Assembly: GCA_016722065.1 (NCBI GenBank)
Contig: JADKGX010000001.1
Location: forward strand, 1,984,001-2,048,000
Reading direction: 5' to 3'
Source of the DNA: Planctomycetota bacterium
GTDB lineage: Bacteria; Planctomycetota; UBA8742; UBA2392
Length of the DNA stretch: 64,000 nt
Shown: positions 53,103 to 62,080 of the stretch, in pieces
Layout of the letters: each line of letters starts with the position of its first letter
Position numbering within the stretch: position 1 is the stretch's first letter
Notes under the pieces: model-generated
What the model was told of the DNA's origin: nothing
What the model saw: only the letters and a program-made list of their open reading frames with translations
Database searches by the model: none
Made by a program: the position numbers and the translations under genes

Positions 53103-53131
53103 GGGCGCGGGGATTTTCCCGCGCCCTTGTT
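53103..53131 (+). terminator. Terminator of cassette 3
   Basis: Stem GGGCGCGGG / CCCGCGCCC (53103-53126) followed by TTGTT. The stem is the same as in cassettes 1 and 2; the T-tract is slightly weaker. Confidence 0.88.
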
Positions 53132-53147
53132 CTTGGCCTCGCGCGGT

Positions 53148-53180
53148 CAAAGAAGCAGGCGGGCCTTTGGGCCCGCCTGC
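53148..53180 (-). terminator. Terminator of the coiled-coil/HEAT protein gene
   Basis: An 11-bp stem GCAGGCGGGCC (53155-53165) / GGCCCGCCTGC (53170-53180), loop TTTG, followed on the minus strand by TTCTTTG. It lies 20 bases past the stop of the convergent gene. Confidence 0.82.
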
Positions 53181-53199
53181 TCTCGTGTCCTGATTTCTG

Positions 53200-54246
53200 C
53201 TACTTCTTCTTGCTGTCGAGGTCTTTGATCGCCTTGCGGGCTTCCTTGGCCACGTCTTTATCCGGGTCTTCCTGCAGCGGCTCCAGATACCCGCGGGTGC
53301 TTTCCAGCTTGATCCGCCGCAGACCCTTGACCGCCTCCAGCCTCTGCCTGGAATCCGCACTGCGTGTGCGCGCCCCGTACACTGGCACATAGGCCTCAAT
53401 CGCGCTGCTGTCGCCCAGCCGGTGCAGCGCCAGGCTGGCTTCAAAGGCCACGCCTTCGTCGGCGTGGCGGGTCAGGGGCAGCAGGTCGGCGCGCGCGCCT
53501 TCGTACTTGAGGTCGCCCAGGCTATCCAGGGCTTTGCGAATCACGCGCGGGTCGGTGTCTTGCAGCATGGTCACCAGCAGCGGGCCGGAAACTTCCGCCG
53601 GCAGGGTGCTGAGTGCCTGTGCCACTTCGCCGCGCACCTTGGCGCTGGGGTCGGTCATCAGCGATTGAATGGCAGCGGCGAAGTCATCGCGGTTGGCAAT
53701 GCCGTTGTCATCAAGTGCCTCAATCACGTTTTCTTTGGCGTCTTCGTTTTCGCCCTTGAGGATCGCCATCAGGGCCTTGCCTGCCTCGGCATCGCCCTTG
53801 GCGGCAAGGGCTGCCAGCAGCTGTGCGGCGTCGCCGGATTTGTTGCTGTCTTGCAGGTCGTTGATGGCCTGGTCGCGCAGGGCCTTGGCGGCGGCTTCCG
53901 CGCCGGGCTCGGTCTCCACGGGTGGTTTGTCCTGGGTGACGGGCTTGGTCGCGGGCGTTTCTACCGCGGGCTTGGTTGGGCCGGAATCTGTGGCTGGCTT
54001 GGGTGGCAGGTTGCGCAGCGTGCCGTTCTCTGCACGCAGGTCGCGGTTTTCGCCTTGCAGCTGGTTCACTTGTGCGCGCAAGCGCGCAACTTCGGGGTCG
54101 GGTTCGGCTTCGACGGGCGTTTGTGCCAGTTGCGGCCTTGGCACAGGCGGGGCTTCTGCGGGCCAGTGGTGGTGGGCCACGAACATGCCCGCGGCGCCGG
54201 CAATCAGGGCGGCCACTGCGGCCACCAGAAACACTTGTGGTTTCAT
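53200..54246 (-). CDS. Membrane-anchored coiled-coil / HEAT-repeat protein
   Basis: 348 residues from the ATG at 54246, which has GGAGG six bases upstream. An N-terminal signal anchor (VFLVAAVAALIAGAAGMFVA) is followed by a short coiled coil (EVARLRAQVNQLQGENRDLRAENGTLR), a Pro/Thr/Glu linker and, from about residue 150, HEAT-like helical repeats (DPSAKVRGEVAQALSTLPAEVSGPLLVTMLQDTDPRVIRKALDSL, DEGVAFEASLALHRLGD). HEAT repeats usually bind proteins. It is first in a minus-strand set with other helical secreted proteins, but a promoter was not identified. Confidence 0.82.
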   Translation of the reverse strand: MKPQVFLVAAVAALIAGAAGMFVAHHHWPAEAPPVPRPQLAQTPVEAEPDPEVARLRAQVNQLQGENRDLRAENGTLRNLPPKPATDSGPTKPAVETPATKPVTQDKPPVETEPGAEAAAKALRDQAINDLQDSNKSGDAAQLLAALAAKGDAEAGKALMAILKGENEDAKENVIEALDDNGIANRDDFAAAIQSLMTDPSAKVRGEVAQALSTLPAEVSGPLLVTMLQDTDPRVIRKALDSLGDLKYEGARADLLPLTRHADEGVAFEASLALHRLGDSSAIEAYVPVYGARTRSADSRQRLEAVKGLRRIKLESTRGYLEPLQEDPDKDVAKEARKAIKDLDSKKK

Positions 54247-54301
54247 TGCATTCCTCCGGCCTACTGTACCCAATCCGCCCCCGCCCCGGGCGCCTGAGCA
54301 G

Positions 54302-54766
54302 CTAACGCGCCGGCTTGAGTTCGCCGGGCCGGCGCATCATCTTTTCGACTTCGGCGATGTGGCCTTCCTCAAGCTGGATTTGTTCGCGGGCGTACTCTTC
54401 CAGCCACACGCTTTTGCCCTCTACCTTGTCCAGCAGGGCGTAGTACTCGTCCAGGGTTGCGTGTTCATGTTCCAGGGCCTCGCGCAGAATCTGGTCAATA
54501 TCGTGCTTGTGGCTTTCCGTCATCTTGCCGATTTTCAGCGATGGATGGCCGCCCAGCGTGGTGACGTGTTCTCCGGCCAGGCTGGCGTGGTTCATGCCTT
54601 CGGTGGCCTGGTCGCGCATCCATTGAATGATGGGTATGCGCGCATGGCCGAAGATCATCAGCGAATAGTGCAGATGGCGGCACACGCCCGCGAGCTCAAG
54701 CTCCAGGATCGCGTTCAGATTCTCAATCACGGCAGGCTGGTCGATGGCGGGTTTGCGCGTCGGCAT
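54302..54766 (-). CDS. bfr: Bacterioferritin-like protein
   Basis: 154 residues, the normal length. Ferroxidase ligands are visible in the four-helix order: Glu in ILELELAGVCRHLHYSLM, Glu and His in EGMNHASLAGEH, Glu in EALEHEHATLDEYYALLD and EEGHIAEVEKMM near the end. It probably stores or detoxifies iron. Whether it binds heme between subunits is not clear (the Met is not obvious). It sits between the two HEAT-repeat genes on the same strand. Confidence 0.85.
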   Translation of the reverse strand: MPTRKPAIDQPAVIENLNAILELELAGVCRHLHYSLMIFGHARIPIIQWMRDQATEGMNHASLAGEHVTTLGGHPSLKIGKMTESHKHDIDQILREALEHEHATLDEYYALLDKVEGKSVWLEEYAREQIQLEEGHIAEVEKMMRRPGELKPAR

Positions 54767-54803
54767 GGAGTCTCTCCGGGTTCGGCACGCAGTCTAGCGC
54801 CGC

Positions 54804-55895
54804 TTACTTCTCACGTTCCAGTGCCATCTTCAGGGGCTCGATGCACTTCAGGGCTGCTTCACGCGTCTCGGCCGTTACCTCGGCATTCTTGGACAGGTCC
54901 TGCACCCAGGCCAGGCTTTCCTGCCAGGCCACGTTGGCCAGGGCGTCGGCAATCTGGCTGGCTTCCTGTGGCTGCTGCTTGATGGTGGCGACCAGAAGCT
55001 CGGCGCAGTCCTTGCGAATCGCGTTGCCGGTGTCTTGTTCGGAAACCGCGCGGGCCTGCCAGCCCCACTTGCTGCCCAGAATGCTGATGCCGTTGACCAG
55101 TGCACGGGTCAAGGCGGGGCCGGTTTCGCCGCCGGTAATGCGGGCGTCGTTCAGGCGTTGCTTGATGGCGTCCAGCGCAGCCGCGGTGGGCACGCGGCCC
55201 AGGGCCCAGGCGCAACCCTCGCGTACTTGCAGCGGCTGGCGTGCGTCGTCCAGCAGCATTCCCAGGGGCTCCAGGGCCGTACTGCCGGCGCACTGGCCAT
55301 AGCTGACAGCCGCATCCTGCCGCCACTGGGCGCTGGTGGTTTCGTCGCGCAGCACGAGCAACAGGGCGTATTGGGCACGGGAATCCGCAAGCTGGCCGGG
55401 CACGGCAAGCAGGGCTCGGGCAAGTTCCTCGCGTTCGGCCTTGCCGGGTTCGCCTTCGCTGAAGGGTTTTGCGTCAAGCGTCCAGCGCCAGCGTTCCAGC
55501 AGCAGTGGCACGCCTTGCGTTCCCAGGCGGGCCAGGTCGCGGCGACACACCGGGGCAGCCAGGCGAGTCTTGAGGTAGTGTTCCGGGTCAATGCCGCGCG
55601 GGCTGTCGACCTGTGGCGCAAGCTCCGGCTTTTCAATGCGCAGGCGGGCCGATTCTGCCACCAGCGCGCGGGTCCAGCCCTTGGCGGTCCAGTTTTCTAT
55701 GGCTGCGGCCTTTGCCAGTTCGTCCAGCGCCGGTGCACCCATGTCCACGATCTTGTCGCGGGCCTTTACCCAATTGGCGTGGTCACCGGGTTGCACCTGG
55801 GCCGCGGCGTCAAGGTCCGCCTTCAAGTCGGCGTGCAGGGCTGGGGCCAAAAGGGCCGCCAGGGCGAGTGCAGTTATCAGCGTCAGTTTGGTCAT
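54804..55895 (-). CDS. Secreted HEAT-repeat-like protein
   Basis: 363 residues with a signal peptide (MTKLTLITALALAALLAPALHA). The rest is helical and repetitive (MGAPALDELAKAAAIENW, QYALLLVLRDETTSAQWRQDAAV, STALEPLGMLLDDARQPLQVREGCAWALG), the look of HEAT / PBS-lyase-type repeats. No catalytic motif is seen. Such periplasmic HEAT proteins are common in Planctomycetota. It lies between the bacterioferritin gene and the arginine deiminase gene. Confidence 0.8.
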   Translation of the reverse strand: MTKLTLITALALAALLAPALHADLKADLDAAAQVQPGDHANWVKARDKIVDMGAPALDELAKAAAIENWTAKGWTRALVAESARLRIEKPELAPQVDSPRGIDPEHYLKTRLAAPVCRRDLARLGTQGVPLLLERWRWTLDAKPFSEGEPGKAEREELARALLAVPGQLADSRAQYALLLVLRDETTSAQWRQDAAVSYGQCAGSTALEPLGMLLDDARQPLQVREGCAWALGRVPTAAALDAIKQRLNDARITGGETGPALTRALVNGISILGSKWGWQARAVSEQDTGNAIRKDCAELLVATIKQQPQEASQIADALANVAWQESLAWVQDLSKNAEVTAETREAALKCIEPLKMALEREK

Positions 55896-55945
55896 GTGCG
55901 TTTCCGTGTTGTGTGGGTGCTACGCGGGCTCGTCTGAATCACGGG

Positions 55946-57994
55946 CTACTTGTTCCACCAGTCGTCAGCGGGCGGAACGCGTACAAAGTTGCTTCCGCAG
56001 TGTGCTTCGCCCAGCAGGTCGTGGTAGCTGAAGAACACATCCACATAGGTAATCGCAACCGGGCTGCCCGCCGTGAACAAGGCATTGAGTTGCGCAGTGA
56101 TGTCAGCCTGCCACTGGTCTACACCGCCGATATCGGGCCCTTCGGGGTCTGGAATCGCCAGATAGGTCGTGCCGTTGGCCGACGGCAGGCACACCAGGTT
56201 CACGTCGCCGGGGTTCAGCGCAGCCACATAGTTGCCGCTGGCGTACTCAAACAAGACGGGCAGGTGAATGAAGTCGGCATCGGTGATGCCGGTGGCGGCC
56301 TTGATCTGGCTGCGGGCCTGGTCAATGCGCGTTTGTGCCTGCTGGTTCAAGGTCATCAGCGCTGTGTCTGCCAAAATCGCGTTGACCGTGGTGGCATAGC
56401 CGCTGCGGCCCGCAAACACGGCGGCTGCGCCCTGGCCCGCGCTTTGGGTGGCTTGCAGCACGGTTAATGAGCGCGCTGGCGAGGCAATCAGGCACACCCA
56501 GCCACGTGCTGTGTTGGGCGCAGGAATGAACATGGTGAATTCATCCACGTGGCCCACGGCCAGCCATTCGCTTGTGATTTCCAGGTGCGGGCCCTGAATC
56601 GCGGCAGCGTCAAAGAACTCGCGATAAGCCGCAATCATGTGGCGATTGACACTGGTTGAGGTGCCCAGTTGCGTGCCGTTGCCGCCACCAAACATCACGC
56701 GGCCCCAGGGCATGCTGGCTGTGGGCGGCACGACTTCAAAGTTGCCGCCGTAGTTGGTGCTGGCGGTATCCGTGCTGAAGCGTTCGAAAAAGTCGAAGTC
56801 GGCCCCCAGCAGCGTGCTCTTGCACCAGGCATCGCAGGGCCGCCAGCGGGCAAGCTGCATTACGTGATCCACCACCCGGCGCGGGCTGCCGCTGACCGGC
56901 AGTTGCGTAACGGCGAACTCGCTGGAGTCCTGCAACCAGCGGTCGCCACTGTAGGAAGTGCCTGCGGCCTCGCGGTATTGAAAGCCGCCAGCGGTGCAGA
57001 TGGTTTGCATGGCGCTGCGCAGTGCTGCGTTGTTGGTGCTGCCGGTGGCGATGTTCACAACGTGATACTGCGTGGCCCGCCAAAGGTTTGTGGACATCAG
57101 CGGCGGTGCCACGCGCAGAATGACCGCGTCGGTGCCCAGCAGCGTGTTGCTGGCATCGCGGATTTCCAGTGTCAGCGTGACGTAGCCGTTCCAGGTGGCC
57201 GACATGCGGTCGCGGGCCTCAATACTCAGTTCGATGTCGCCCGCGGCTACCGTGGCTGCCGGCAACGTGAACGAGGCGCCGGTACTGTACACGCCCGACC
57301 AGGAGCCGGCGGTGTTCTGGAAGATGCGGATGCGGCTTTGCGCGCTGCCCGATACCAGCACCGTGCAACTGCCGCCGGCACTCAGGGCCGCATACTGGCG
57401 CACGAAAATCCTTGCCAGGTCGTTCAGGTCGCTGCCACTGGCGGTTGTGTCTTTGTAGTCTTCTGCGGCATTGGCGTCGTCGTCATCAAGGTTGTAGTAG
57501 ATGACAGCACCCCGAGTTGTGCCCCAGGTGTCCTCATTGGCGTCGTCCGCGGCGTTGACCACTCCGTCGCGGTTGCTGTCGACATCAATGTTCACGCTGC
57601 CCGTTGCAGGTGCGGTGACGGTTACGTAGGCGGCCTTGGTCTCTACGTCGCTGCTGAAGGCGTTGGTGACCTGCAGGCTGACCTGAAACACGCCCGCCGT
57701 GTTGTATTGAAACGAGGGGTTCTGGGCGGTGCTGTCCGTGGTGCCGTTGCCGTCAAGATCCCAGGCCCAGCTGGTGGGCGTGCCGGTGGACAGATCCGTG
57801 AAGCTCACGGACTGGCCGGTCTGGATGCTCAAGGGCGTGCCCGAAAACTCGGCTACCGGTGCCACGGGGGTTGGCCCGGGGATGGTGGCATTGCCGCCGC
57901 CGCCACTCTTGCCACCTCCGCCGCCACAGGCTGCAACGGCCAAAACGACCAGACCCGCCAAACAAGCCAACAGCCGCGTCTTGGATGTCCCCAC
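55946..57994 (-). CDS. Lipoprotein with PKD domain and peptidyl-arginine deiminase (PAD) domain
   Basis: 682 residues from a GTG at 57994, chosen because AGGAG lies seven bases upstream and the product then starts as a proper lipoprotein signal (LAVAAC); an ATG ten codons upstream (58024) is the alternative. A Gly-rich spacer and a PKD domain (about 50-125) precede a segment like the PAD middle domain (DVDSNRDGVV near 136, an acidic calcium-binding type loop). The catalytic part has DRWLQD (351-356), GGNFEVVPP, GHVDEF (481-486) and GEAHCGSN with Cys666, so the Asp/His/Asp/Cys tetrad of calcium-dependent PADs is complete. It should convert arginine in proteins to citrulline at the cell surface. 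The agmatine deiminase family is less likely, given the middle-domain match. Confidence 0.88.
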   Translation of the reverse strand: MGTSKTRLLACLAGLVVLAVAACGGGGGKSGGGGNATIPGPTPVAPVAEFSGTPLSIQTGQSVSFTDLSTGTPTSWAWDLDGNGTTDSTAQNPSFQYNTAGVFQVSLQVTNAFSSDVETKAAYVTVTAPATGSVNIDVDSNRDGVVNAADDANEDTWGTTRGAVIYYNLDDDDANAAEDYKDTTASGSDLNDLARIFVRQYAALSAGGSCTVLVSGSAQSRIRIFQNTAGSWSGVYSTGASFTLPAATVAAGDIELSIEARDRMSATWNGYVTLTLEIRDASNTLLGTDAVILRVAPPLMSTNLWRATQYHVVNIATGSTNNAALRSAMQTICTAGGFQYREAAGTSYSGDRWLQDSSEFAVTQLPVSGSPRRVVDHVMQLARWRPCDAWCKSTLLGADFDFFERFSTDTASTNYGGNFEVVPPTASMPWGRVMFGGGNGTQLGTSTSVNRHMIAAYREFFDAAAIQGPHLEITSEWLAVGHVDEFTMFIPAPNTARGWVCLIASPARSLTVLQATQSAGQGAAAVFAGRSGYATTVNAILADTALMTLNQQAQTRIDQARSQIKAATGITDADFIHLPVLFEYASGNYVAALNPGDVNLVCLPSANGTTYLAIPDPEGPDIGGVDQWQADITAQLNALFTAGSPVAITYVDVFFSYHDLLGEAHCGSNFVRVPPADDWWNK

Positions 57995-58187
57995 GAGATC
58001 ACTCCTGAAGAGGAAAGGCTTCATCCATATGGTACGTTTTGGGCGCGAAACCTTTCGCCCTGTGACGGCGAATTGGCTCTAAATGACCAATCGGTGGCAT
58101 TGCGGCCCGCCTGAAACACCACGGCCAACCACCCCTGACAGTGGTGCAGGACGGCTGGAAACGGCAGACAGCGTGGATTGGCTTGGC

Positions 58188-59513
58188 CTACCCGCCGCGT
58201 TTGCGGTGGTGGTCGCCGCGGCGCTCAAGGGCTTCGCGCATCATGCGGGCGAAGTCGCGAATCGCGTCGGGGTTCTTCTTGAGTTCTTCTTCCAGTTGGG
58301 CAAACAACTGGCGCACGGGCACCGGCACATCGGCGTCGGTGGTGCCCTGGCCGATGATATCGGCAATGTTGCGCATGGCCTGGCGTTCGGATTCCGGGCG
58401 GTCGTCCAGCCAACCGTGCTTGACAAAGAAGTGCAGCATGCGGGAGTTGGTGGCGGCTTCACTGGGGTTGGCCAGAATGCCGCGCAACATGGATTCCAGG
58501 CTCTTGCCCAGGGTTTGTTCGAACTTGGGATACTCGGCGCCCAGCACATCGCGCAACTGAAGCTTGATTGCATCCAGCCGGCCTTCCACGGCCCAGTCAT
58601 CCAGCACTGGGTTGGGGCAGGGCGAAACTTCGAACGTGTCGCCGTTGATCAATGCGCTTTGCCGGAAGCTGACCTGGCTGCTGCCAATGCTGGCAAAGCC
58701 GAAGCTGGGTTCAGCCACCACGCCGTTTTCCGTGCGGCGTAACGTCATGCCACCGCGGCGCAGGCTCAAGCGAACATTGTTGACGCGGGTGCTGACCTGC
58801 TTGTCGCCGCTTTCCAGGTACAGGTCGCCGTCAACGGATTCCAGGTTGGGCACGCCGTCGGCATCTACATCCGAAAGACGCACGGTTGCACCGGGCGGCA
58901 CAATCGCCGTGCCGCCGCCAACGCGCACCAGCACGTGCGCATCGGCCGGCGCCTGTACGGTAGCCGGCAGAATCACCTGGCCCGTAACACTGGTCTGCTG
59001 GCTGGTTGCGCCGGCGCCATCCGTCAGGCGCATGGCGCCGCTGCTGAGTGCCACCACTTCGGCGCGCGGGCGGGTGTCCTGTACAACCTCGGGCCCGATC
59101 ACAGGCTTTTCGCCGCCCTTGGCCACCGGTGGGGCAACCGTGGGCGGATTCTCACTCAAGTAGGAAGCGCCAAACACCAGCCCGATTGCCAGCACCACGG
59201 CAGCCGCCGCGGCAATTAGCGTCGTCCAGTGCCGTTTGGGCAACTGGTGAATCACGGCACCTGGGCCTGTGCCTGCCTGTGCTGCCGTGTCTTGATCCAG
59301 TGCTGCCAGAATGCGGCGCGTGAAATCCTGTGGCAGCGGGTGTGCGCTGGCCAGCATCGCCACGCCCTGGTGGGCGCGCATCAAGTCCGCGTGCAACTCG
59401 CGCAGTTCCGGGTCTGCCGCCAGGGCGGCTTCCAGACGTGCGTTTTCCTGGGCGGTCAAATCACCGTCAAAAAAGCGCGAGGACAGCAGTTCGAGTTCTT
59501 CACGGCCTGACAT
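58188..59513 (-). CDS. Transmembrane anti-sigma factor
   Basis: 441 residues. The N-terminal about 80 residues are a cytoplasmic helical region (SSRFFDGDLTAQENARLEAALAADPELRELHADLM) of the anti-sigma type without an obvious zinc motif. A transmembrane helix lies at about 97-118 (LIAAAAAVVLAIGLVFGAS). The extracytoplasmic part has a FecR-like beta region and a calcium-like loop (SDVDADGVPNLESVDGD), then a helical C-terminus. GGAG precedes the ATG, which lies 3 bases after the sigma gene stop, so they form one operon. It probably sequesters the adjacent ECF sigma factor. Confidence 0.82.
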   Translation of the reverse strand: MSGREELELLSSRFFDGDLTAQENARLEAALAADPELRELHADLMRAHQGVAMLASAHPLPQDFTRRILAALDQDTAAQAGTGPGAVIHQLPKRHWTTLIAAAAAVVLAIGLVFGASYLSENPPTVAPPVAKGGEKPVIGPEVVQDTRPRAEVVALSSGAMRLTDGAGATSQQTSVTGQVILPATVQAPADAHVLVRVGGGTAIVPPGATVRLSDVDADGVPNLESVDGDLYLESGDKQVSTRVNNVRLSLRRGGMTLRRTENGVVAEPSFGFASIGSSQVSFRQSALINGDTFEVSPCPNPVLDDWAVEGRLDAIKLQLRDVLGAEYPKFEQTLGKSLESMLRGILANPSEAATNSRMLHFFVKHGWLDDRPESERQAMRNIADIIGQGTTDADVPVPVRQLFAQLEEELKKNPDAIRDFARMMREALERRGDHHRKRGG

Positions 59514-59516
59514 GGT

Positions 59517-60059
59517 TTACTCCGGCGCGAACGCCTGCAATTTTTCAGCCAGCGCTTTGCGCGCACGCAACAGAATCATGTGCACGGCGCCTTCGCTGAC
59601 TCCAAGCTCCTGGCCTATCGCTTTGCCGCGCTGCTTGTCGAAATAGTGCATCAACAGGGCGTCGCGGTAGTTCTCGGGCAGTTCGGCAATCGCCCGTCTG
59701 ACAGCATCAACCTTTTCGTTCGTGATCGCGGCCAGTGCGCCGCTTTCACGTTTTTCGGCCGAGGCCTCAAGCAAGTCCAGGTTCGCTACTTCCTTCTTTC
59801 GGCGTCGGGACAGATTCAGCGCAATGCCAATGACCCAGGATCGAAAACTTGCCGGCTTTTCCAGCCTGGCCAACGTGGTGTAGGCTGTAATGAAGGCGTC
59901 CTGGGTGACTTCCTGGCTGCGTTCGGGGTCTCCGGTCTTGCTTAGCATGTGAATGTAAACGCCGTGCTCGTAGCGACTTACAAGCAACTCAAAGGCCAGC
60001 TTGTCGCCGGATCGGGCGCGCAGCACCAACGCTTGCGTGTCTTCCGGTCCGTCGGTCAT
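59517..60059 (-). CDS. ECF-family RNA polymerase sigma factor
   Basis: 180 residues. Region 2 is in FELLVSRYEHGVYIHMLSKTGDPERSQEVTQDAFITAYTTL and the following RSWVIGIALNLSRR. Region 4 is in IAELPENYRDALLMHYFDKQRGKAIGQELGVSEGAVHMILLRARKAL, with its helix-turn-helix. AGGAAAGG precedes the ATG. It is paired with the anti-sigma gene immediately downstream. The divergent envelope operon starting at 60225 is a possible target, but the shared 165-base gap shows no clear ECF promoter. Confidence 0.94.
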   Translation of the reverse strand: MTDGPEDTQALVLRARSGDKLAFELLVSRYEHGVYIHMLSKTGDPERSQEVTQDAFITAYTTLARLEKPASFRSWVIGIALNLSRRRKKEVANLDLLEASAEKRESGALAAITNEKVDAVRRAIAELPENYRDALLMHYFDKQRGKAIGQELGVSEGAVHMILLRARKALAEKLQAFAPE

Positions 60060-60224
60060 CTGCCTTTCCTAGTCACGGCCAGCCAAACACTCTCACGGGA
60101 AATCTTTTGGGCGTTGAAGGCGATCCTGTACAGGTTTTCTAGCAATCCGCCGCAGCCACGGAAACACGGCAGGTCTGTCCGGGCGCGGGCTGTTCGCTAA
60201 CCTGTAAGTACAGGGGGCAATTCC

Positions 60225-61283
60225 ATGAGGCGAATACTTCTGTTGGCTGGCCTTTGCGTGCTGGCGGGTTGTTCCGGCGGGGAGTCGGGCGGCGGTTCTT
60301 CGGGCTCTAGTTCCAGCTCCGGCTCATCAGAATCAGGGACTTCGGGCAAAGTGTCGCCCACAGACGCCCCCAAAAAGGAAGCCACGGAGGAAAGCAGCGT
60401 GCCCCTGCAAACCACTCTTGATGGCAAGGAAATGCAGGTGAACCAGCAATACGCGGCAGGCGAACGCCTGGCGATACCCCTGCTGGGGGTCTCGTTTGTG
60501 GTGCCGCCCAACTGCGTGGCGATCTACGGCTCCGGTGGCCTGGCGATTGTCGTTCGCGACATCAGCAAAGAAGGTCTTGGCCTGGTGCTGATTCAGACCG
60601 GCATGTCCAAGCCCGAGGCCCGCTGGCTGCTGCAGCAACCCCTCGATTTGAGCATGCTGGCCCAGGGGGTAACACTGCAGCCGCAAGGCGAGATTGAGGA
60701 ATCCGGCGACAGGCTGTCGCGCCTGTTCAGCAATGGGTACTACTGCACGCGCATTACCAGCGTAGTCGCGCCGCACAGTGCCGCGGCCTTCAGTTATGTA
60801 GTGCCAGAAACCGACCGCGAGCGCGGCCTGAAGCTGGTATCCGAAATGGCCGACAGCGCAAAGTTCGCTCAGCCAAAAGACGCAGACTTGCGCAAGCAAT
60901 GGCTGCAAGGTTTGCAGGGCAAGAAGCTGCATGTGTTCAAGTTCAAAAGCGGCGGCATGGGCAGCAACAGCTGGTCCAGTGAAACCAACCGGGAATGGCA
61001 CTTTGGCAGCGATGGCAGCTATGTGCACTCCGGCCGCACGACAAACAGCGCCAGCGTGGAAACGCGCGACGGCGGTGGCAACCCGACAGCCAGCGGCGGC
61101 TTTGCCGCCGACAACGACAACAACCACGCCGGCAAATGGCGCATTGAGTTCAACCTGGGCGGTTGCGTGCTGATTCTGGACAGCACCCAGGGCAACCGCC
61201 GGGTGCACACGCTGACGTTCAACGGGCGCGTCTATCTTGACGGTGACGAAACGCAGATCAGCCAAAGCAACCTGAAGTCATGA
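60225..61283 (+). CDS. Lipoprotein of unknown function
   Basis: 352 residues from the ATG at 60225. The signal is MRRILLLAGLCVLAG/C, followed by a Ser/Gly-rich spacer. The mature part has a beta-rich N-terminal domain (LAIPLLGVSFVVPPNCVAIYGSGGLAIVVRD) and a C-terminal lipocalin-like strand set (REWHFGSDGSYVHSGR, WRIEFNLGGCVLILDSTQG, VHTLTFNGRVYLDGDET). The family is not recognised. It is first of three overlapping genes: its stop overlaps the next start by ATGA. Confidence 0.8.
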   Translation: MRRILLLAGLCVLAGCSGGESGGGSSGSSSSSGSSESGTSGKVSPTDAPKKEATEESSVPLQTTLDGKEMQVNQQYAAGERLAIPLLGVSFVVPPNCVAIYGSGGLAIVVRDISKEGLGLVLIQTGMSKPEARWLLQQPLDLSMLAQGVTLQPQGEIEESGDRLSRLFSNGYYCTRITSVVAPHSAAAFSYVVPETDRERGLKLVSEMADSAKFAQPKDADLRKQWLQGLQGKKLHVFKFKSGGMGSNSWSSETNREWHFGSDGSYVHSGRTTNSASVETRDGGGNPTASGGFAADNDNNHAGKWRIEFNLGGCVLILDSTQGNRRVHTLTFNGRVYLDGDETQISQSNLKS

Positions 61284-62080
61284 CGCGCCAGGTCCAGCCC
61301 GATAGTACGGCTTCCCTGCACGTGCTTCGCCTTGGCGCGGCGATGGGCATGGCCGGCTTTGGTGCGATCACCCTGCAATACAGTTCGGCGCTGTTTTCGT
61401 GGCTTTGGCTGGGCCATGGCTGGTCAGAGTCCGCAGCGCAAGGCCTTGAGCGCGCAGGTGCCTGCCTTGTGATAGCGGCGATTCCGTTTCTGTTCTGGCG
61501 GCGGGCCTGGCTGGCGCCAGCGATGGCATCGATTTGGCTGGCGTTTTCCACCTGGGCTGCGGCCGAAACCGCAAGCTGGCAGGCCTGGCTGGTGCCCTTT
61601 GCCGGCGCAACGCGTGTGCTGGCTCCGGCTGCGGTCGCGGTCTGGGCATTCACCGGGCCGGACAAGCGGCTGCAAGGTTTGCTGCGAGTTGCCACAGCCT
61701 TCACGTTTGCGGCACATGGCGTGGAAGCCCTTTTGGGGCGAGGCCTGTTTGTAGATTACGCCATCGGGGTGCTGGCGCGCGTTGGCATTGCCGCAACACA
61801 GTCAGGTGCCGAAAGTATGTTGCGCGTCATTGGCGTAGTCGACTGCGCCAGTGCTGCTGCCCTGCTGCTGCCCAGGCGTTGGCGGTGGCTTGCCCTCTGG
61901 ATGGCCGCCTGGGGATTCTTCACCGCCGCTTTACGCATGCTTCATGGCGGCTGGGCAGCGTGGCCGGAATCTGTGGTGCGCCTGCCCAACGCGGCGTTAC
62001 CATTTTGTCTCTACTTGATATGGAAGCCGCCGTGCAGCAAGGAACCCTCAAGCGCTTTGTGCCCCACGCCGCAGCCGTGA
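61280..62080 (+). CDS. Integral membrane protein of unknown function
   Basis: 266 residues with about seven hydrophobic helices (for example MGMAGFGAITLQYSSALFSW, ACLVIAAIPFLFW, VLAPAAVAVWAFTG, VVDCASAAALLLP, WMAAWGFFTAALRML). No recognisable signature. The start overlaps the lipoprotein stop and its end overlaps the metallophosphoesterase start by about 60 bases, indicating tight co-translation. Confidence 0.75.
   Translation: MTRQVQPDSTASLHVLRLGAAMGMAGFGAITLQYSSALFSWLWLGHGWSESAAQGLERAGACLVIAAIPFLFWRRAWLAPAMASIWLAFSTWAAAETASWQAWLVPFAGATRVLAPAAVAVWAFTGPDKRLQGLLRVATAFTFAAHGVEALLGRGLFVDYAIGVLARVGIAATQSGAESMLRVIGVVDCASAAALLLPRRWRWLALWMAAWGFFTAALRMLHGGWAAWPESVVRLPNAALPFCLYLIWKPPCSKEPSSALCPTPQP

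Noticed and set aside
61534..62019. Longer N-terminus of the metallophosphoesterase
   Set aside because: It lies fully inside the membrane protein gene in another frame and reads as Arg/Gly/Cys-rich noise; the start at 62020 gives a signal anchor.
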